From Variovorax gracilis (lineage in GTDB: Bacteria; Pseudomonadota; Gammaproteobacteria; Burkholderiales; Burkholderiaceae_C), in the NCBI RefSeq assembly GCF_030317115.1, contig NZ_JASZYF010000007.1:62001-126000 (forward strand): DNA of 64,000 nucleotides, in the 5' to 3' direction. A program made the position numbers and the translations under genes. Position 1 is the first letter of the stretch. The number at the start of each line of letters is the position of its first letter. Shown here piece by piece: positions 29,833 to 37,958 of this stretch. The notes beneath the pieces were generated by a model that worked only from the letters and a program-made list of their open reading frames with translations, searched no databases and was not told the origin of the DNA.

Positions 29833-29937
29833 GACTGCTCCAGGAGTGGCTTAGGCTAAACGAGATATGAAACCAGTTACATACGTTTGGATACTAGTCG
29901 AGACCCTAACAAGCGGTATCCCGAATACCCCTCGGTC
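29833..29937 (-). promoter_or_regulatory. Gap before fdhX with inverted repeat, possible internal promoter
   Basis: The 105 bases between the chaperone gene and fdhX are the only sizeable break in the formate dehydrogenase locus and are AT-richer than their surroundings. They contain GGTAT-N5-ATACC (29915-29929), an inverted repeat that could be an operator, and further ATAC/GTAT elements at 29880-29895. I see no matching -35/-10 pair or FNR box. An internal promoter for the structural genes is plausible but unproven. Confidence 0.3.
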
Positions 29938-30561
29938 TCAGTCCAGCATGTCGAAGCCCTGGCTCTCGACTTCCGCGAAAGCGCGGGTAAACCCTGCCAG
30001 CGCGGCATAGAAGCGGGCTTTGGGGTGCTGCGACACAGCGTCGCACAAGGCGGGCAGCCATGACTGCACGTGGGTCGAAAAGAAGGCCTGCTGCTGCGTC
30101 AGGTTCGCCACCGCCACGTCTTCTCCCGCAATGAGATAGCGCAAGACTTCGAAAAGGCAGGAAATGTGATCCTCCGTTTCGGGAATCGACTCATCGCGCG
30201 CAAGACCCATCCGATCCAGATCGTTGCGTAGATGCGCAAGCGGCTTGTCGTTGAGAAAGCCGCTCAGGTAGTGCGAGCCGAAAAGATAGACCTCCGGCTT
30301 GCCGATGCCGCCGAAAAGAGCGTCATATTCGTCGCGCGCCGCGGCCGCATCGGTGCCGCGCGCGGCGCCCACGAGTTGCCGCCAGGGCTCCTCCAGGAAT
30401 GCGCCGGCGGCCGGCGCTTCGGTCGGCGCGACCTGGAAGGCCTCGAGCAACTCCGCATCGGGTGCGGCGTACCAGAGGCGTGCCAGCAGTCCATACAGCT
30501 CGGCGCGCGCGATCTCTTCATCCAGGGCGGAGGAGACGGGGATACTCATGCTCTGGCTCAT
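29938..30561 (-). CDS. TorD/DmsD family chaperone for formate dehydrogenase
   Basis: Cytoplasmic all-helical chaperone of the TorD family, 207 aa, expected to bind the FdhA Tat signal or apo-enzyme until cofactor insertion. Signatures are ELYGLLARLWYAAPDAELL at the start, the EYDALFGGIGKPEVYLFGSHYLSGF block and the family motif ETEDHISCLFEVLRYLI. The ATG at 30561 overlaps the stop of the upstream ferredoxin gene (ATGA). Confidence 0.92.
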   Translation of the reverse strand: MSQSMSIPVSSALDEEIARAELYGLLARLWYAAPDAELLEAFQVAPTEAPAAGAFLEEPWRQLVGAARGTDAAAARDEYDALFGGIGKPEVYLFGSHYLSGFLNDKPLAHLRNDLDRMGLARDESIPETEDHISCLFEVLRYLIAGEDVAVANLTQQQAFFSTHVQSWLPALCDAVSQHPKARFYAALAGFTRAFAEVESQGFDMLD

Positions 30562-32672
30562 AGCTGCGTGATCTTCATTTCGTTCTGCGCGCTGTACAGG
30601 TCGATGACCCGGCAGTCGCTGCACATCTTCAATCGCTCCAGCGCCTCGCCCTGGAACATGGCGTGGCCGGCCAGCTTGCCGAGCATGGCCTCGATGGCCT
30701 TCTGTGTGCCGAAGGGCTTCGAGCAACGGATGCAGGACCAGGGCTTGGCCTCGTTGAGCACGACCGGCTGCTTGCGCTCTGCCGACACCAGCAGCCGGGG
30801 CACGAGCGAGATCGCGCTTTCGGGGCAGGTGGTTTCGCACAGCCCGCACTGCACGCAGTTCTTCTCGACGAAGCGAAGCTGCGGCGCATTCTGGTTGTCC
30901 TGCAGCGCGCTCGCCGGGCAGGCGCTGACGCAGGCAAGGCACAGGGTGCACTTGTCCTTGTCCACAGCGATGGCGCCGAAGGGCGAGCCTTGCGGCAAGG
31001 GGATCGCGATCGGCTCGGTGGCGGGCGCCTTCAGCGCCGGCGACCCGTCCATGAGGTGATCGAGCGCGAGTTCGAGCGTGCTGCGCTTCTCGGCGCCGAC
31101 CGCATAGCGGGCTGGCTTCGCGGGCACCTGCTGTCGCGTGTCGCGCAAGGCGGCGAGCGCGCCGTCCAGCGTCAGCACCGAGGCAGCCTCGATCAGCCTG
31201 AAATGCGTGCCCGTGTAGCCGAGGCCGAGCAGAAGCGTCTGCGCGATGTCCATCTGCTTCCTGAGCGCGGCGACATACTGCGGCGCTTCCTCACCGGTGA
31301 TCAGCACGACGACCTGCGTCGCACCGAAGGCCACGGCGCTGAGCCATAGATCGATGCCGGTGCTCGCCGCATGGAAGAGGCCGACGGGGATGACGTTCGC
31401 CGGCACGCCCTGCGCCTTGCCGAGTTGGGCCTGCCGCCCGAGCTGTTCCACCAGCGCCTGTCCGGCTTCCTGGCTGTGCAGCAGCAGCGCGGCATCGCGC
31501 CCGCCGGCACCCGCGTAGGTGGACAGCAAGGTGCGCAGCCTGAGCCCCTGGTCGGGAGCGCGCGGATAGGTGTAGCCGAGCGCACCCGTCGGGCACACGG
31601 TCGTGCAGGCGCCGCAGCCGACGCAGAGGTTGGGGTTGACGACGATGCGCTGGCGTTCCTTGTCGCTCGACACCGCATGCGCCGAGCAGACTTCGATGCA
31701 GGCATCGCAGCCGACGACCTCGTTGCGGCTGTGCGCGCAGAGCTTCTGCTTGTAGTCGAAGAACTTCGGCTTCTCGAACTCGCCGACCATCTCTCGCAGG
31801 CGCAGCAGCGTCTGCAGGCCCAGCGGATTCGCCATGCCGCCAGGCAGATGGAAGTAGCCCTGCGGCGGCGCATGCCAGTCGATGACCGGCGCGGCGTCCA
31901 AGTCGAGCACCAGGTCGAAAGCGCCGTCGAGCTGCTCCGGCGCGCGGCTGAAGTTGATGGCGCCCGCCACGGTGCAGGCGCGTTCGCAATCGCGGTGCGA
32001 AGTGCACTTGGCGTTGTCGATCTGGTAGTCGAGGCCGATGGCCTGTTCCGGGCAAGCGGCCACACAGGCGTTGCAGCGGGTGCAGAGATCCAGGTCGATC
32101 GCGTTGTCGCGGGTCCACTGCAGCTTGAATGCGCCGAGCCATCCCGCGAGCGAATCGAGCCGCCCGGCGGCCACGGGCCAGCGGCGCTCCTGCGCGCCGC
32201 CAAGTTCGCCAGGCCCTCGCGAAAAGATCGTCACGTCCAGCGTGTCGGACACGAGGGCCGCTACTTTCTCCGCCGCATCCAGCGCGCCGATGATCAGCAG
32301 CCGCCCCTGGCTCGCATAGCTCACGGTCGCGACAGGGTCGGGATCGGGCAGGCTGGCGGCGGCCAGAAGTGCGGCGATCTTCGGCATGGCGCTCTTTGCA
32401 TCACGGCTCCAGCCGCCGGTCTCGCGGATGTTGACGAAACGGATCGGCGACGCGGCCTCGGGCGTCTGCCCTGCCAGTTCGCCGAACAGGCGCTTCTCCT
32501 GCGTGCAGGCGACCACCACGTCGTCGCCCGATTGAATGGCACGCTGGAATGAGGCCGCCTCGCGGCGGCACAGCGCGGAATGGAGGGGAAGTGTCTCAGC
32601 CAGCGCCGTCCCGAGCGTCTTCGGCTCGAGGGGCATCGTCTTGTTGCAATCGCAGATCAGCGTGGTGGTCAT
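30558..32672 (-). CDS. Polyferredoxin-like 4Fe-4S protein of the formate dehydrogenase locus
   Basis: 704-aa cytoplasmic protein with at least five iron-sulfur motifs: CTRCNACVAACPE near residue 194, CTSHRDCERAC shortly after, CVGCGACTTVCPTG near 349, CTLCLACVSACP near 574 and CVQCGLCETTCP near 610, plus CIRC and CSDC near the end. The N-terminus has CDCNKTMPLE. Homologues lie next to fdhX-fdhA in Shewanella and other proteobacteria and are needed for, or associated with, FDH maturation; the reaction is not known. It starts 77 bases inside the DUF3306 gene, a long overlap. Confidence 0.88.
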   Translation of the reverse strand: MTTTLICDCNKTMPLEPKTLGTALAETLPLHSALCRREAASFQRAIQSGDDVVVACTQEKRLFGELAGQTPEAASPIRFVNIRETGGWSRDAKSAMPKIAALLAAASLPDPDPVATVSYASQGRLLIIGALDAAEKVAALVSDTLDVTIFSRGPGELGGAQERRWPVAAGRLDSLAGWLGAFKLQWTRDNAIDLDLCTRCNACVAACPEQAIGLDYQIDNAKCTSHRDCERACTVAGAINFSRAPEQLDGAFDLVLDLDAAPVIDWHAPPQGYFHLPGGMANPLGLQTLLRLREMVGEFEKPKFFDYKQKLCAHSRNEVVGCDACIEVCSAHAVSSDKERQRIVVNPNLCVGCGACTTVCPTGALGYTYPRAPDQGLRLRTLLSTYAGAGGRDAALLLHSQEAGQALVEQLGRQAQLGKAQGVPANVIPVGLFHAASTGIDLWLSAVAFGATQVVVLITGEEAPQYVAALRKQMDIAQTLLLGLGYTGTHFRLIEAASVLTLDGALAALRDTRQQVPAKPARYAVGAEKRSTLELALDHLMDGSPALKAPATEPIAIPLPQGSPFGAIAVDKDKCTLCLACVSACPASALQDNQNAPQLRFVEKNCVQCGLCETTCPESAISLVPRLLVSAERKQPVVLNEAKPWSCIRCSKPFGTQKAIEAMLGKLAGHAMFQGEALERLKMCSDCRVIDLYSAQNEMKITQL

Positions 32673-33210
32673 CAGGTTCTTGGCTGGCGGGTCGCGCATC
32701 GGCAACCGGCGGGCTGGGACGGGGTTCGGGATCGCTCGACTGTGCCACGCCCGGCAAGCCATCGTCCCTGGGAGTTTCATCGGACTGTTCGGGCTCTTCG
32801 TCGAAGAGATTCAGGAACTTCGCGCTCGCCATCTGGCGCAGCACGCTCTCGGGCAGGGGTGACGGCCTGGAATAGTCGTCGATGTAGGTGTCCAGGCCGT
32901 CCATCACATTGAAGTGCGGATCGGCAAAAAGTTTCTTGAAGGCGGCGTTCCTGACATCGGGCGCGACGCCTTTCGCCACGAAAGGCTTGAAATCCGAGTC
33001 GATGGTCAAGGCCTCGGCATCGGCCAGGGTGAGGGGCGGCGGCTCGGGCGGGAGATCGGCCGGAGGGACCGCCTCTTGCGCCGGCTCGACGGCCACGGGT
33101 GTCGCGGCAGCAAGTGGCGCTTCAGGTTGGGGCTTCGGATCCTCCGGCACCTCCCCGGCGCGCACCTGCTGCTTGCGACGAGACCAGCGGTCGAAGAAGC
33201 CTTCAGACAT
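32596..33210 (-). CDS. DUF3306 domain protein (formate dehydrogenase locus)
   Basis: 204 aa, acidic and Pro/Ala-rich, with the conserved opening GFFDRWSRRKQQVRAGE and the middle block DFKPFVAKGVAPDVRNAAFKKLFADPHFNVMDGLDTYIDDYS. No known domain fold beyond DUF3306. It has no signal peptide or membrane helix. The family occurs almost only beside formate dehydrogenase genes. It overlaps the upstream DUF3305 gene by 8 bases and the downstream ferredoxin gene by 77 bases. Confidence 0.85.
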   Translation of the reverse strand: MSEGFFDRWSRRKQQVRAGEVPEDPKPQPEAPLAAATPVAVEPAQEAVPPADLPPEPPPLTLADAEALTIDSDFKPFVAKGVAPDVRNAAFKKLFADPHFNVMDGLDTYIDDYSRPSPLPESVLRQMASAKFLNLFDEEPEQSDETPRDDGLPGVAQSSDPEPRPSPPVADARPASQEPDDHHADLRLQQDDAPRAEDARDGAG

Positions 33211-33790
33211 CCCCCGCTCCCCGGCCGCGCTTCTTCTCGGTCGACACGCTGGCCGCATTGCCGAAGCGATCGACCAGCGGCCTGAAGCTTTCGGGCCGCT
33301 TGCGGCGCTTGGGTTCGATCATGTAGTGCTCCTGCACGAAGGCGCGAAGCCAGTCCACCACCTCCTGGGGCGCCGGCACCTGCTCGACGGTTTCCTGCGC
33401 GTCGAGCCAGCGTCCGGCTTCGTAATAGCTCAGGGTGACAACGACCGGCCGCGGGATCGGTTCGGACGCGAGGCTTGCTTCCTCCTCCATCCGCCAGAGC
33501 ACGAACCAGCACGGCGCCGGGGCAGTCGCGTTGAGGTGGTAGCCCTCGGCCTCGTCGCGGAACAGTTCGACCTTGAAGCCGGGGTGCAGCCAGTGCTGCT
33601 CCCCTTCGTGGTCGTCCATGAGGCGGGGCTCCTCGCCGAAGCCTGGTTCATCCGGCAGGACGGCGTCGAGCGTCCAGCGCCAGGGCTGCCAATGGCTCGA
33701 CGGACCGTGCAGTCGCTCACGCCGCATGACAACCGCGACATCGAGCGCCGCCGGCCGGGTGTGTGCCGTGGGGGTTTCAGGAATCTCCAT
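33203..33790 (-). CDS. DUF3305 domain protein, first gene of the formate dehydrogenase locus
   Basis: 195 aa from the ATG at 33790. Recognisable blocks are LDVAVVMRRERLHGPSSHWQPWRWTL, HPGFKVELFRDEAEGYHLN and CWFVLWRMEEEA, typical of DUF3305; the tail is basic (KRRKRPESF). Cytoplasmic by prediction. Role unknown, but its fixed pairing with DUF3306, the polyferredoxin and a TorD chaperone points to maturation of the exported formate dehydrogenase. The operon promoter should lie in the 189 bases separating it from the divergent GAF gene. Confidence 0.85.
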   Translation of the reverse strand: MEIPETPTAHTRPAALDVAVVMRRERLHGPSSHWQPWRWTLDAVLPDEPGFGEEPRLMDDHEGEQHWLHPGFKVELFRDEAEGYHLNATAPAPCWFVLWRMEEEASLASEPIPRPVVVTLSYYEAGRWLDAQETVEQVPAPQEVVDWLRAFVQEHYMIEPKRRKRPESFRPLVDRFGNAASVSTEKKRGRGAGDV

Positions 33791-33979
33791 GGCCCGGACG
33801 ATAGCCGATGCGAAAACGTCGGCCGCCGGCGCGGGATTGGGTCGATCAGGTTTCAAAATGTTAAACAACGTACTACTTTTGTGACAAATGTCGGATCAAA
33901 AGCGAAACCATAGTTCTCATTTCAGAGAAATTCCGTCGTTGTGCGTTTCAATCAAGCCATACCAACGGAGAGATCCCGC
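33791..33979. promoter_or_regulatory. Divergent promoter region, formate dehydrogenase locus / GAF gene
   Basis: An AT-rich stretch in an otherwise GC-rich sequence, as expected for control DNA. It contains the palindrome TTTGT-G-ACAAA at 33878-33888 and GTTT-N9-AAAC at about 33850-33866. Neither matches the FNR or CRP consensus well. A GGAGAG ribosome site for the GAF gene lies at 33967-33972. Confidence 0.4.
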
Positions 33980-34513
33980 ATGAGCTACTACGAGAACGAT
34001 TACGGCATTGGCGCCCTCGAGGTGAAGGTGTCCGACCTGCTCATCGCCACGCCGGATTCGTGCGACCCGCTGCTTGACCCGGCGGTTCACCAGGTCCTGA
34101 AGCTGCTGCGCGACCAGCACGCCATGGAGGCCGCGTTCGCCTGCGAAGTGAATGACGGACAGCGCGTGTCGCACCGCATGCAGGCCTCGCACCGTGCCCA
34201 GTTCATCGACGAGCAGGCCGAACCGCTGGAACTGGCTTTCTGCAAGCAGGTGCTGAGCACGCGCGTTCCGGCGGGCTGCTACCTCAGCGCGCCCGTGGTG
34301 CTTTCCAGCGGCGCGATGTACGGCACCTTCTATTCCTCCAGCTTCAACCCGGACCCGGCCATCGAGGCGCGCGACCTCAAGAAGCTCGAAATGGCGGCGC
34401 AGCTCGCCGCCCGGATGATCGACGAGCGCCGTGCGCGTAGCGCCGCACCCGGCTCCGTTCCTGTTGCAGTTCCGGCAGCGCAACGCCAGCCGGCCGTCGC
34501 CCAGTTCGCCTGA
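33980..34513 (+). CDS. GAF-like domain protein
   Basis: 177 aa. The core LLDPAVHQVLKLLRDQHAMEAAFACEVNDGQRVSHR and GCYLSAPVVLSSGAMYGTFYSSSFN follow the pattern of GAF domains, which bind small molecules or sense redox state. There is no output domain, so it would have to act through a partner; a short Pro/Ala/Gln-rich tail follows. It is transcribed away from the formate dehydrogenase locus and converges on an FHA gene with only three bases between stops. Start ATG 33980 has a GGAGAG site eight bases upstream. Confidence 0.75.
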   Translation: MSYYENDYGIGALEVKVSDLLIATPDSCDPLLDPAVHQVLKLLRDQHAMEAAFACEVNDGQRVSHRMQASHRAQFIDEQAEPLELAFCKQVLSTRVPAGCYLSAPVVLSSGAMYGTFYSSSFNPDPAIEARDLKKLEMAAQLAARMIDERRARSAAPGSVPVAVPAAQRQPAVAQFA

Positions 34514-34516
34514 ATC

Positions 34517-34948
34517 TCAGCGCACGAAGGTGCGGTTGTCGAGCCCGCTTCGGCCGCTCGGGAGCCTTCCCCGGCTGCTGTGCACTTCCATTTCCTCGAG
34601 CTGCAGCAGCGCGTCCGGTGCCGTCAGCAGGCGCAGGGCCTCGACCGGCGGCAGCGTCCTGCTGCTGAAGAGAAAGCGCAACTGGCAATCGCCGACGACG
34701 ATGGCGTCGCCATTGCGCAGCGTGTGCGCCCGCACCTTCTCGTTGTTGACGTAAGTGCCGTTGCGGCTGCCCATGTCGGTCAGCATGAAGCCCTCGCCCG
34801 TCCACTGGATGGCCGCGTGATGCCGGCTCACGCGCTCACTGTCGATGCACACCCTGTTGCTGCCTGAACGCCCGATGGTGGTGAGCGGACCCGCGATGTT
34901 GACCTGCCGGACACTGGCGTGCCGGGCCAGGATGATCAGTCTTGCCAT
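34517..34948 (-). CDS. FHA domain protein
   Basis: 143 aa. A forkhead-associated domain (about 20-95) binds phosphothreonine peptides and shows the key residues GRSGSNRVCI, SRHHAAIQW and MGSRNGTYVN. The C-terminal 45 residues (LLTAPDALLQLEEME onward) are not recognised. No kinase or phosphatase gene is adjacent, so the partner is unknown. Its stop is three bases from the GAF gene stop. An inverted repeat CTGTTTC-N8-GAAACAG at 35003-35024 precedes it by 55 bases. Confidence 0.9.
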   Translation of the reverse strand: MARLIILARHASVRQVNIAGPLTTIGRSGSNRVCIDSERVSRHHAAIQWTGEGFMLTDMGSRNGTYVNNEKVRAHTLRNGDAIVVGDCQLRFLFSSRTLPPVEALRLLTAPDALLQLEEMEVHSSRGRLPSGRSGLDNRTFVR

Positions 34949-35002
34949 TGATAGCCATTCCTCTCGTTATCTTGGAATGGCACCGAGCTTAGGACGGAGC
35001 CC

Positions 35003-35024
35003 CTGTTTCGAAAGACGGAAACAG
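35003..35024. promoter_or_regulatory. Inverted repeat upstream of the FHA gene
   Basis: CTGTTTC (35003-35009) and GAAACAG (35018-35024) form 7-base arms with an 8-base spacer, 55 bases before the FHA start codon. The position suits an operator; a transcript hairpin is the alternative. No matching regulator is recognised. Confidence 0.3.
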
Positions 35025-35079
35025 AAGGCTTAATCCATTCTTGTTCATCACGGGGTGGCCAGTATTTAGCACTCGCCGC

Positions 35080-36282
35080 TCAATGGGTGACGCGGCCCCG
35101 CATCGACGCCGGATGGCCCGCTAGCCCGAAGGACTTGCCGGTGTTCACCAGCGTGTCGCCGTCCACGCGCAGGATCGTGATGTCCTGGTCGATGAAGTTG
35201 CCGACGTAGAGGTACTTGCCGTCCGCGCTGAACACCGCGCCTTCGGGGAGGCCGCGCACCTCGACCTCGTTGCCCCGCGTCACCTTCTTGCCGTCGATCC
35301 TGAGCGCCACCACCGAACCGTTGCGGTTGTAGAAGTACGCGTTCTTCGCGGCATTGCTGCCGCGCAGCAGGACCGCGACCGCGAACTTGCCGGTCGGGCT
35401 CACGGCCAGCCCCTCGGGGCCATCGCCGACCACGACCTTGTCGATGACGCGCGGCGGCGTGGCCTCCAGGTCGATCACGCTCACGGTGTCGATCTGCCCG
35501 TCGGAAGCTCCCGAATTGCCGTTGTCGGCGGTGAGCGCGAGCTTGCCGTCCGGCGTCACGTCGACGTTGTAGGGCCAGAGCCCCGCTGCGAGATCAACCT
35601 TGTTGTACGTGACCTTCTCGCCCGCGACGTCGAGCAGTGCGATCTTGTGGTTCGGGAACTTGGACGCCAGCGCCCGCCTTCCGTCGGGCGTGAAGCGCAC
35701 GTGCGAGACCGACTCGCCCATCGCCACGGTATCGATCAGCGTCACCTTCTGGCCCGCGATGCGCAGCACGCTGATCGAGTTGTCGGCGCGGTTCGCGACC
35801 AGCGCGAGCGTGCCCGCACGATTGATCGACAGCCCAGAGGGCTGCTTGCCCACCGCGACGGTATCGATGAGCTTCGGCGGGGTGGACGTCAGGTCGATGA
35901 CGAACAGGCGGTTGTCGGGCACCTGCTTGCGCACGCCGCCTTCCTCGACCACGTTGACGGAGTTCGCGACCAGTGCGAGTTTCTCGTCGGCCGTGATCGC
36001 CAGGTTGGTCGGCGGCCCGGCGATGGTGTTGTCCAGCGGCAGGGTGGCCACCGAGCGCGGCGCGAGCGGGTCGGTGCCAATGTCGATCACCTGCAGGGTG
36101 TCGCGCCCCGGCGCGCCGAGCACCACGGCGCCCGCGTCGCTCCAGCTCTGCTTCTCGTCGTTGGCGACCAGCATCAATTGGGGTTGCGACCCTGCGGGCG
36201 TCGTGCTGCAGCCGGACAGCGCCGCGGCGGCGACGAGGGTGGCCAGTGCAAATGGATGAAAGGGGCTGTGGCGTAGGCGCAT
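35080..36282 (-). CDS. YncE-like beta-propeller lipoprotein
   Basis: 400 aa. A lipobox LSGC (Cys25) after a hydrophobic signal indicates a lipid-anchored protein. The mature part is a seven-bladed propeller built from repeats such as GKQPSGLSINRAGTLALVANRADNSISVLRI, GESVSHVRFTPDGRRALAS and GLPEGAVFSADGKYLYVGNF, as in YncE and surface-layer YVTN proteins. Substrate or partner unknown. The ATG at 36282 is preferred over upstream starts, since the signal peptide begins there. Confidence 0.85.
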   Translation of the reverse strand: MRLRHSPFHPFALATLVAAAALSGCSTTPAGSQPQLMLVANDEKQSWSDAGAVVLGAPGRDTLQVIDIGTDPLAPRSVATLPLDNTIAGPPTNLAITADEKLALVANSVNVVEEGGVRKQVPDNRLFVIDLTSTPPKLIDTVAVGKQPSGLSINRAGTLALVANRADNSISVLRIAGQKVTLIDTVAMGESVSHVRFTPDGRRALASKFPNHKIALLDVAGEKVTYNKVDLAAGLWPYNVDVTPDGKLALTADNGNSGASDGQIDTVSVIDLEATPPRVIDKVVVGDGPEGLAVSPTGKFAVAVLLRGSNAAKNAYFYNRNGSVVALRIDGKKVTRGNEVEVRGLPEGAVFSADGKYLYVGNFIDQDITILRVDGDTLVNTGKSFGLAGHPASMRGRVTH

Positions 36283-36373
36283 GGTGTCTCCGTCCTTGTT
36301 GTCGACCGGGGAGGTCCGGCTGCGGGGGATCGTAGTCACCAAGGCCGCAAAGCGGCTCAGGGTAAGTGCCTGC

Positions 36374-36961
36374 CTAGGTACCGAAGCGGCTGGGGATGCC
36401 GGGCTGGTCCTGCGGCTTCAGGCCCTTCATCTCGAAGGCGAGCACCACGAGCATCAGCCCGAAGACGATCGAATAGCTCGCAATCACCCACACCAGCGCG
36501 ACCGCACCGCGCCCCGGGCTCAGGATCATCAGCGCGCCGAACAGGATCGACACCACGCCGGAGAGGATCAGCATCCACTCGTTGTCGATTTCCTTGCGGA
36601 TGCGGATCGCGGCCGCGACCTGGAGCACGCCGATGACGATCGCCCATGCGGCGATGAACATCAGCAGCACGATGGCCGTCAGGCCGGGCCACCCCAATGC
36701 CGCGATTCCCGCGACGATGCCGATCAGACCGGTCAGCACGAGCGGCCAGACCGGCTTGATGCCTTCACGGATACGAAGTCCCGCGATGATGGAAAAAACA
36801 CCGTCGGCCAGGGCGTAGGCGCCCCAGAAAAGCGCCAGCGTGAGCAGCGTGGCGCCCGGCCACGCGAAGGCGAGCACGCCAAAGAGGATGGCCGCGACGC
36901 CGCGCAACGCCATCCATCCCCAGTTGCCGCGCAGGTGTCCGAACATGTTTTCGATCGCCAT
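36374..36961 (-). CDS. HdeD family membrane protein (DUF308)
   Basis: 195-aa inner-membrane protein with six hydrophobic helices in DUF308 repeats (LRGVAAILFGVLAFAWPGATL, VLTGLIGIVAGIAALGWPG, MLILSGVVSILFGALMI). E. coli HdeD contributes to acid resistance at high cell density; most homologues have no tested role. The start MAIENMFGHLRGNWGWMALRG is the usual one. Regulator gene lysR lies 94 bases upstream on the same strand. Confidence 0.9.
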   Translation of the reverse strand: MAIENMFGHLRGNWGWMALRGVAAILFGVLAFAWPGATLLTLALFWGAYALADGVFSIIAGLRIREGIKPVWPLVLTGLIGIVAGIAALGWPGLTAIVLLMFIAAWAIVIGVLQVAAAIRIRKEIDNEWMLILSGVVSILFGALMILSPGRGAVALVWVIASYSIVFGLMLVVLAFEMKGLKPQDQPGIPSRFGT

Positions 36962-37055
36962 GGTTTCTCCTTCCGGCACGAATGCCCCCTGGACGACTAG
37001 GTCCAGCCGGGAATATAGGAGGCCGTCCACCGCGCGTAAATTGCCCTTTGGTTCA

Positions 37056-37958
37056 TCAACTCCCTGGCTTGCCCCGTCCCTTGAAGCGCGACTCCAGGAA
37101 ATCGAGCAGCGCCCGCAGCGCCGCACTGTTGTGGCGCCGCTGGAGGTAGGCGGCCGAGAGCCACATGTCGCTGCGCACGTAGTCCTGCAGCACCGGCACC
37201 AGTTCGCCCTGGTCGATGTGCGGCTGCACCAGCATCTCGGCCATGTAGATCACACCGAAGCCCTGCATCGCGACCTGGATCAGGGGCGCGGACTCGGTGG
37301 CGTCCATGCGCGTCTTCACGGGCACGTCGAAAGGCTGGCCGTCGACCTCGAAGCGCCATTGCGGATGCAGGCCCAGGCGCGACTGCGTCAGCGCATCGTG
37401 ATTCGCGAGTTCGCTCGGGTGCTCCGGCTTGCCGTGCTTCTTCCAGTACATCGGCGAGGCGCAGACCACGAGGCTGCGGCGCGCCAGCTTGCGCACGATC
37501 AGGTTCTCGTCCTCGATAGGGCCGAAGTGCAGCGCCAGGTCGATGGCCTCCTCCGCCATGTCGAGTGTCCTGTTGGTCAGGTGCAGGCTGATGCTGACGT
37601 CCGGGTAGTGGCCCATGAACTCGCCGATCCACTTCGGAAGGTCGCCCTGCCCTGCCCCGAGGGGCGCCGAGATGCGCAGCCGACCGGTGGGCCGGCTCGC
37701 ATGCTCCTGCACCTCGGCCTGCGTCAGCTCGAACATCTCCATCATCGGCTTGCTGCGTTCCAGCAGCAGCGAGCCGGCATCAGTGAGGCTCACCGCGCGG
37801 GTCGAGCGGTTGAGCAGACGCACGCCAAGGCGCGTCTCCAACTCGGCGATGTACTTGCTCACCGTGGCTTTCGACACGTCGAGCTTGGTGGCGGCACGCG
37901 AGAAGCTGCCGTGCGATGCGACTTCGCGAAAGGTCCTGATCAGGTCGAGGCTGTCCAT
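37056..37958 (-). CDS. LysR family regulator overlapping fdsA
   Basis: 300 aa, with an N-terminal winged helix-turn-helix (FREVASHGSFSRAATKLDVSKATVSKYIAELE) and a C-terminal effector domain (GRLRISAPLGAG onward) of the DsdC/AaeR-like group with D-W-S type C-terminus. Effector and targets are not known. Its start lies 19 bases inside fdsA on the same strand, so it can be co-transcribed with the NAD-dependent formate dehydrogenase genes, although it looks like an acquired neighbour rather than the fds activator. Confidence 0.9.
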   Translation of the reverse strand: MDSLDLIRTFREVASHGSFSRAATKLDVSKATVSKYIAELETRLGVRLLNRSTRAVSLTDAGSLLLERSKPMMEMFELTQAEVQEHASRPTGRLRISAPLGAGQGDLPKWIGEFMGHYPDVSISLHLTNRTLDMAEEAIDLALHFGPIEDENLIVRKLARRSLVVCASPMYWKKHGKPEHPSELANHDALTQSRLGLHPQWRFEVDGQPFDVPVKTRMDATESAPLIQVAMQGFGVIYMAEMLVQPHIDQGELVPVLQDYVRSDMWLSAAYLQRRHNSAALRALLDFLESRFKGRGKPGS

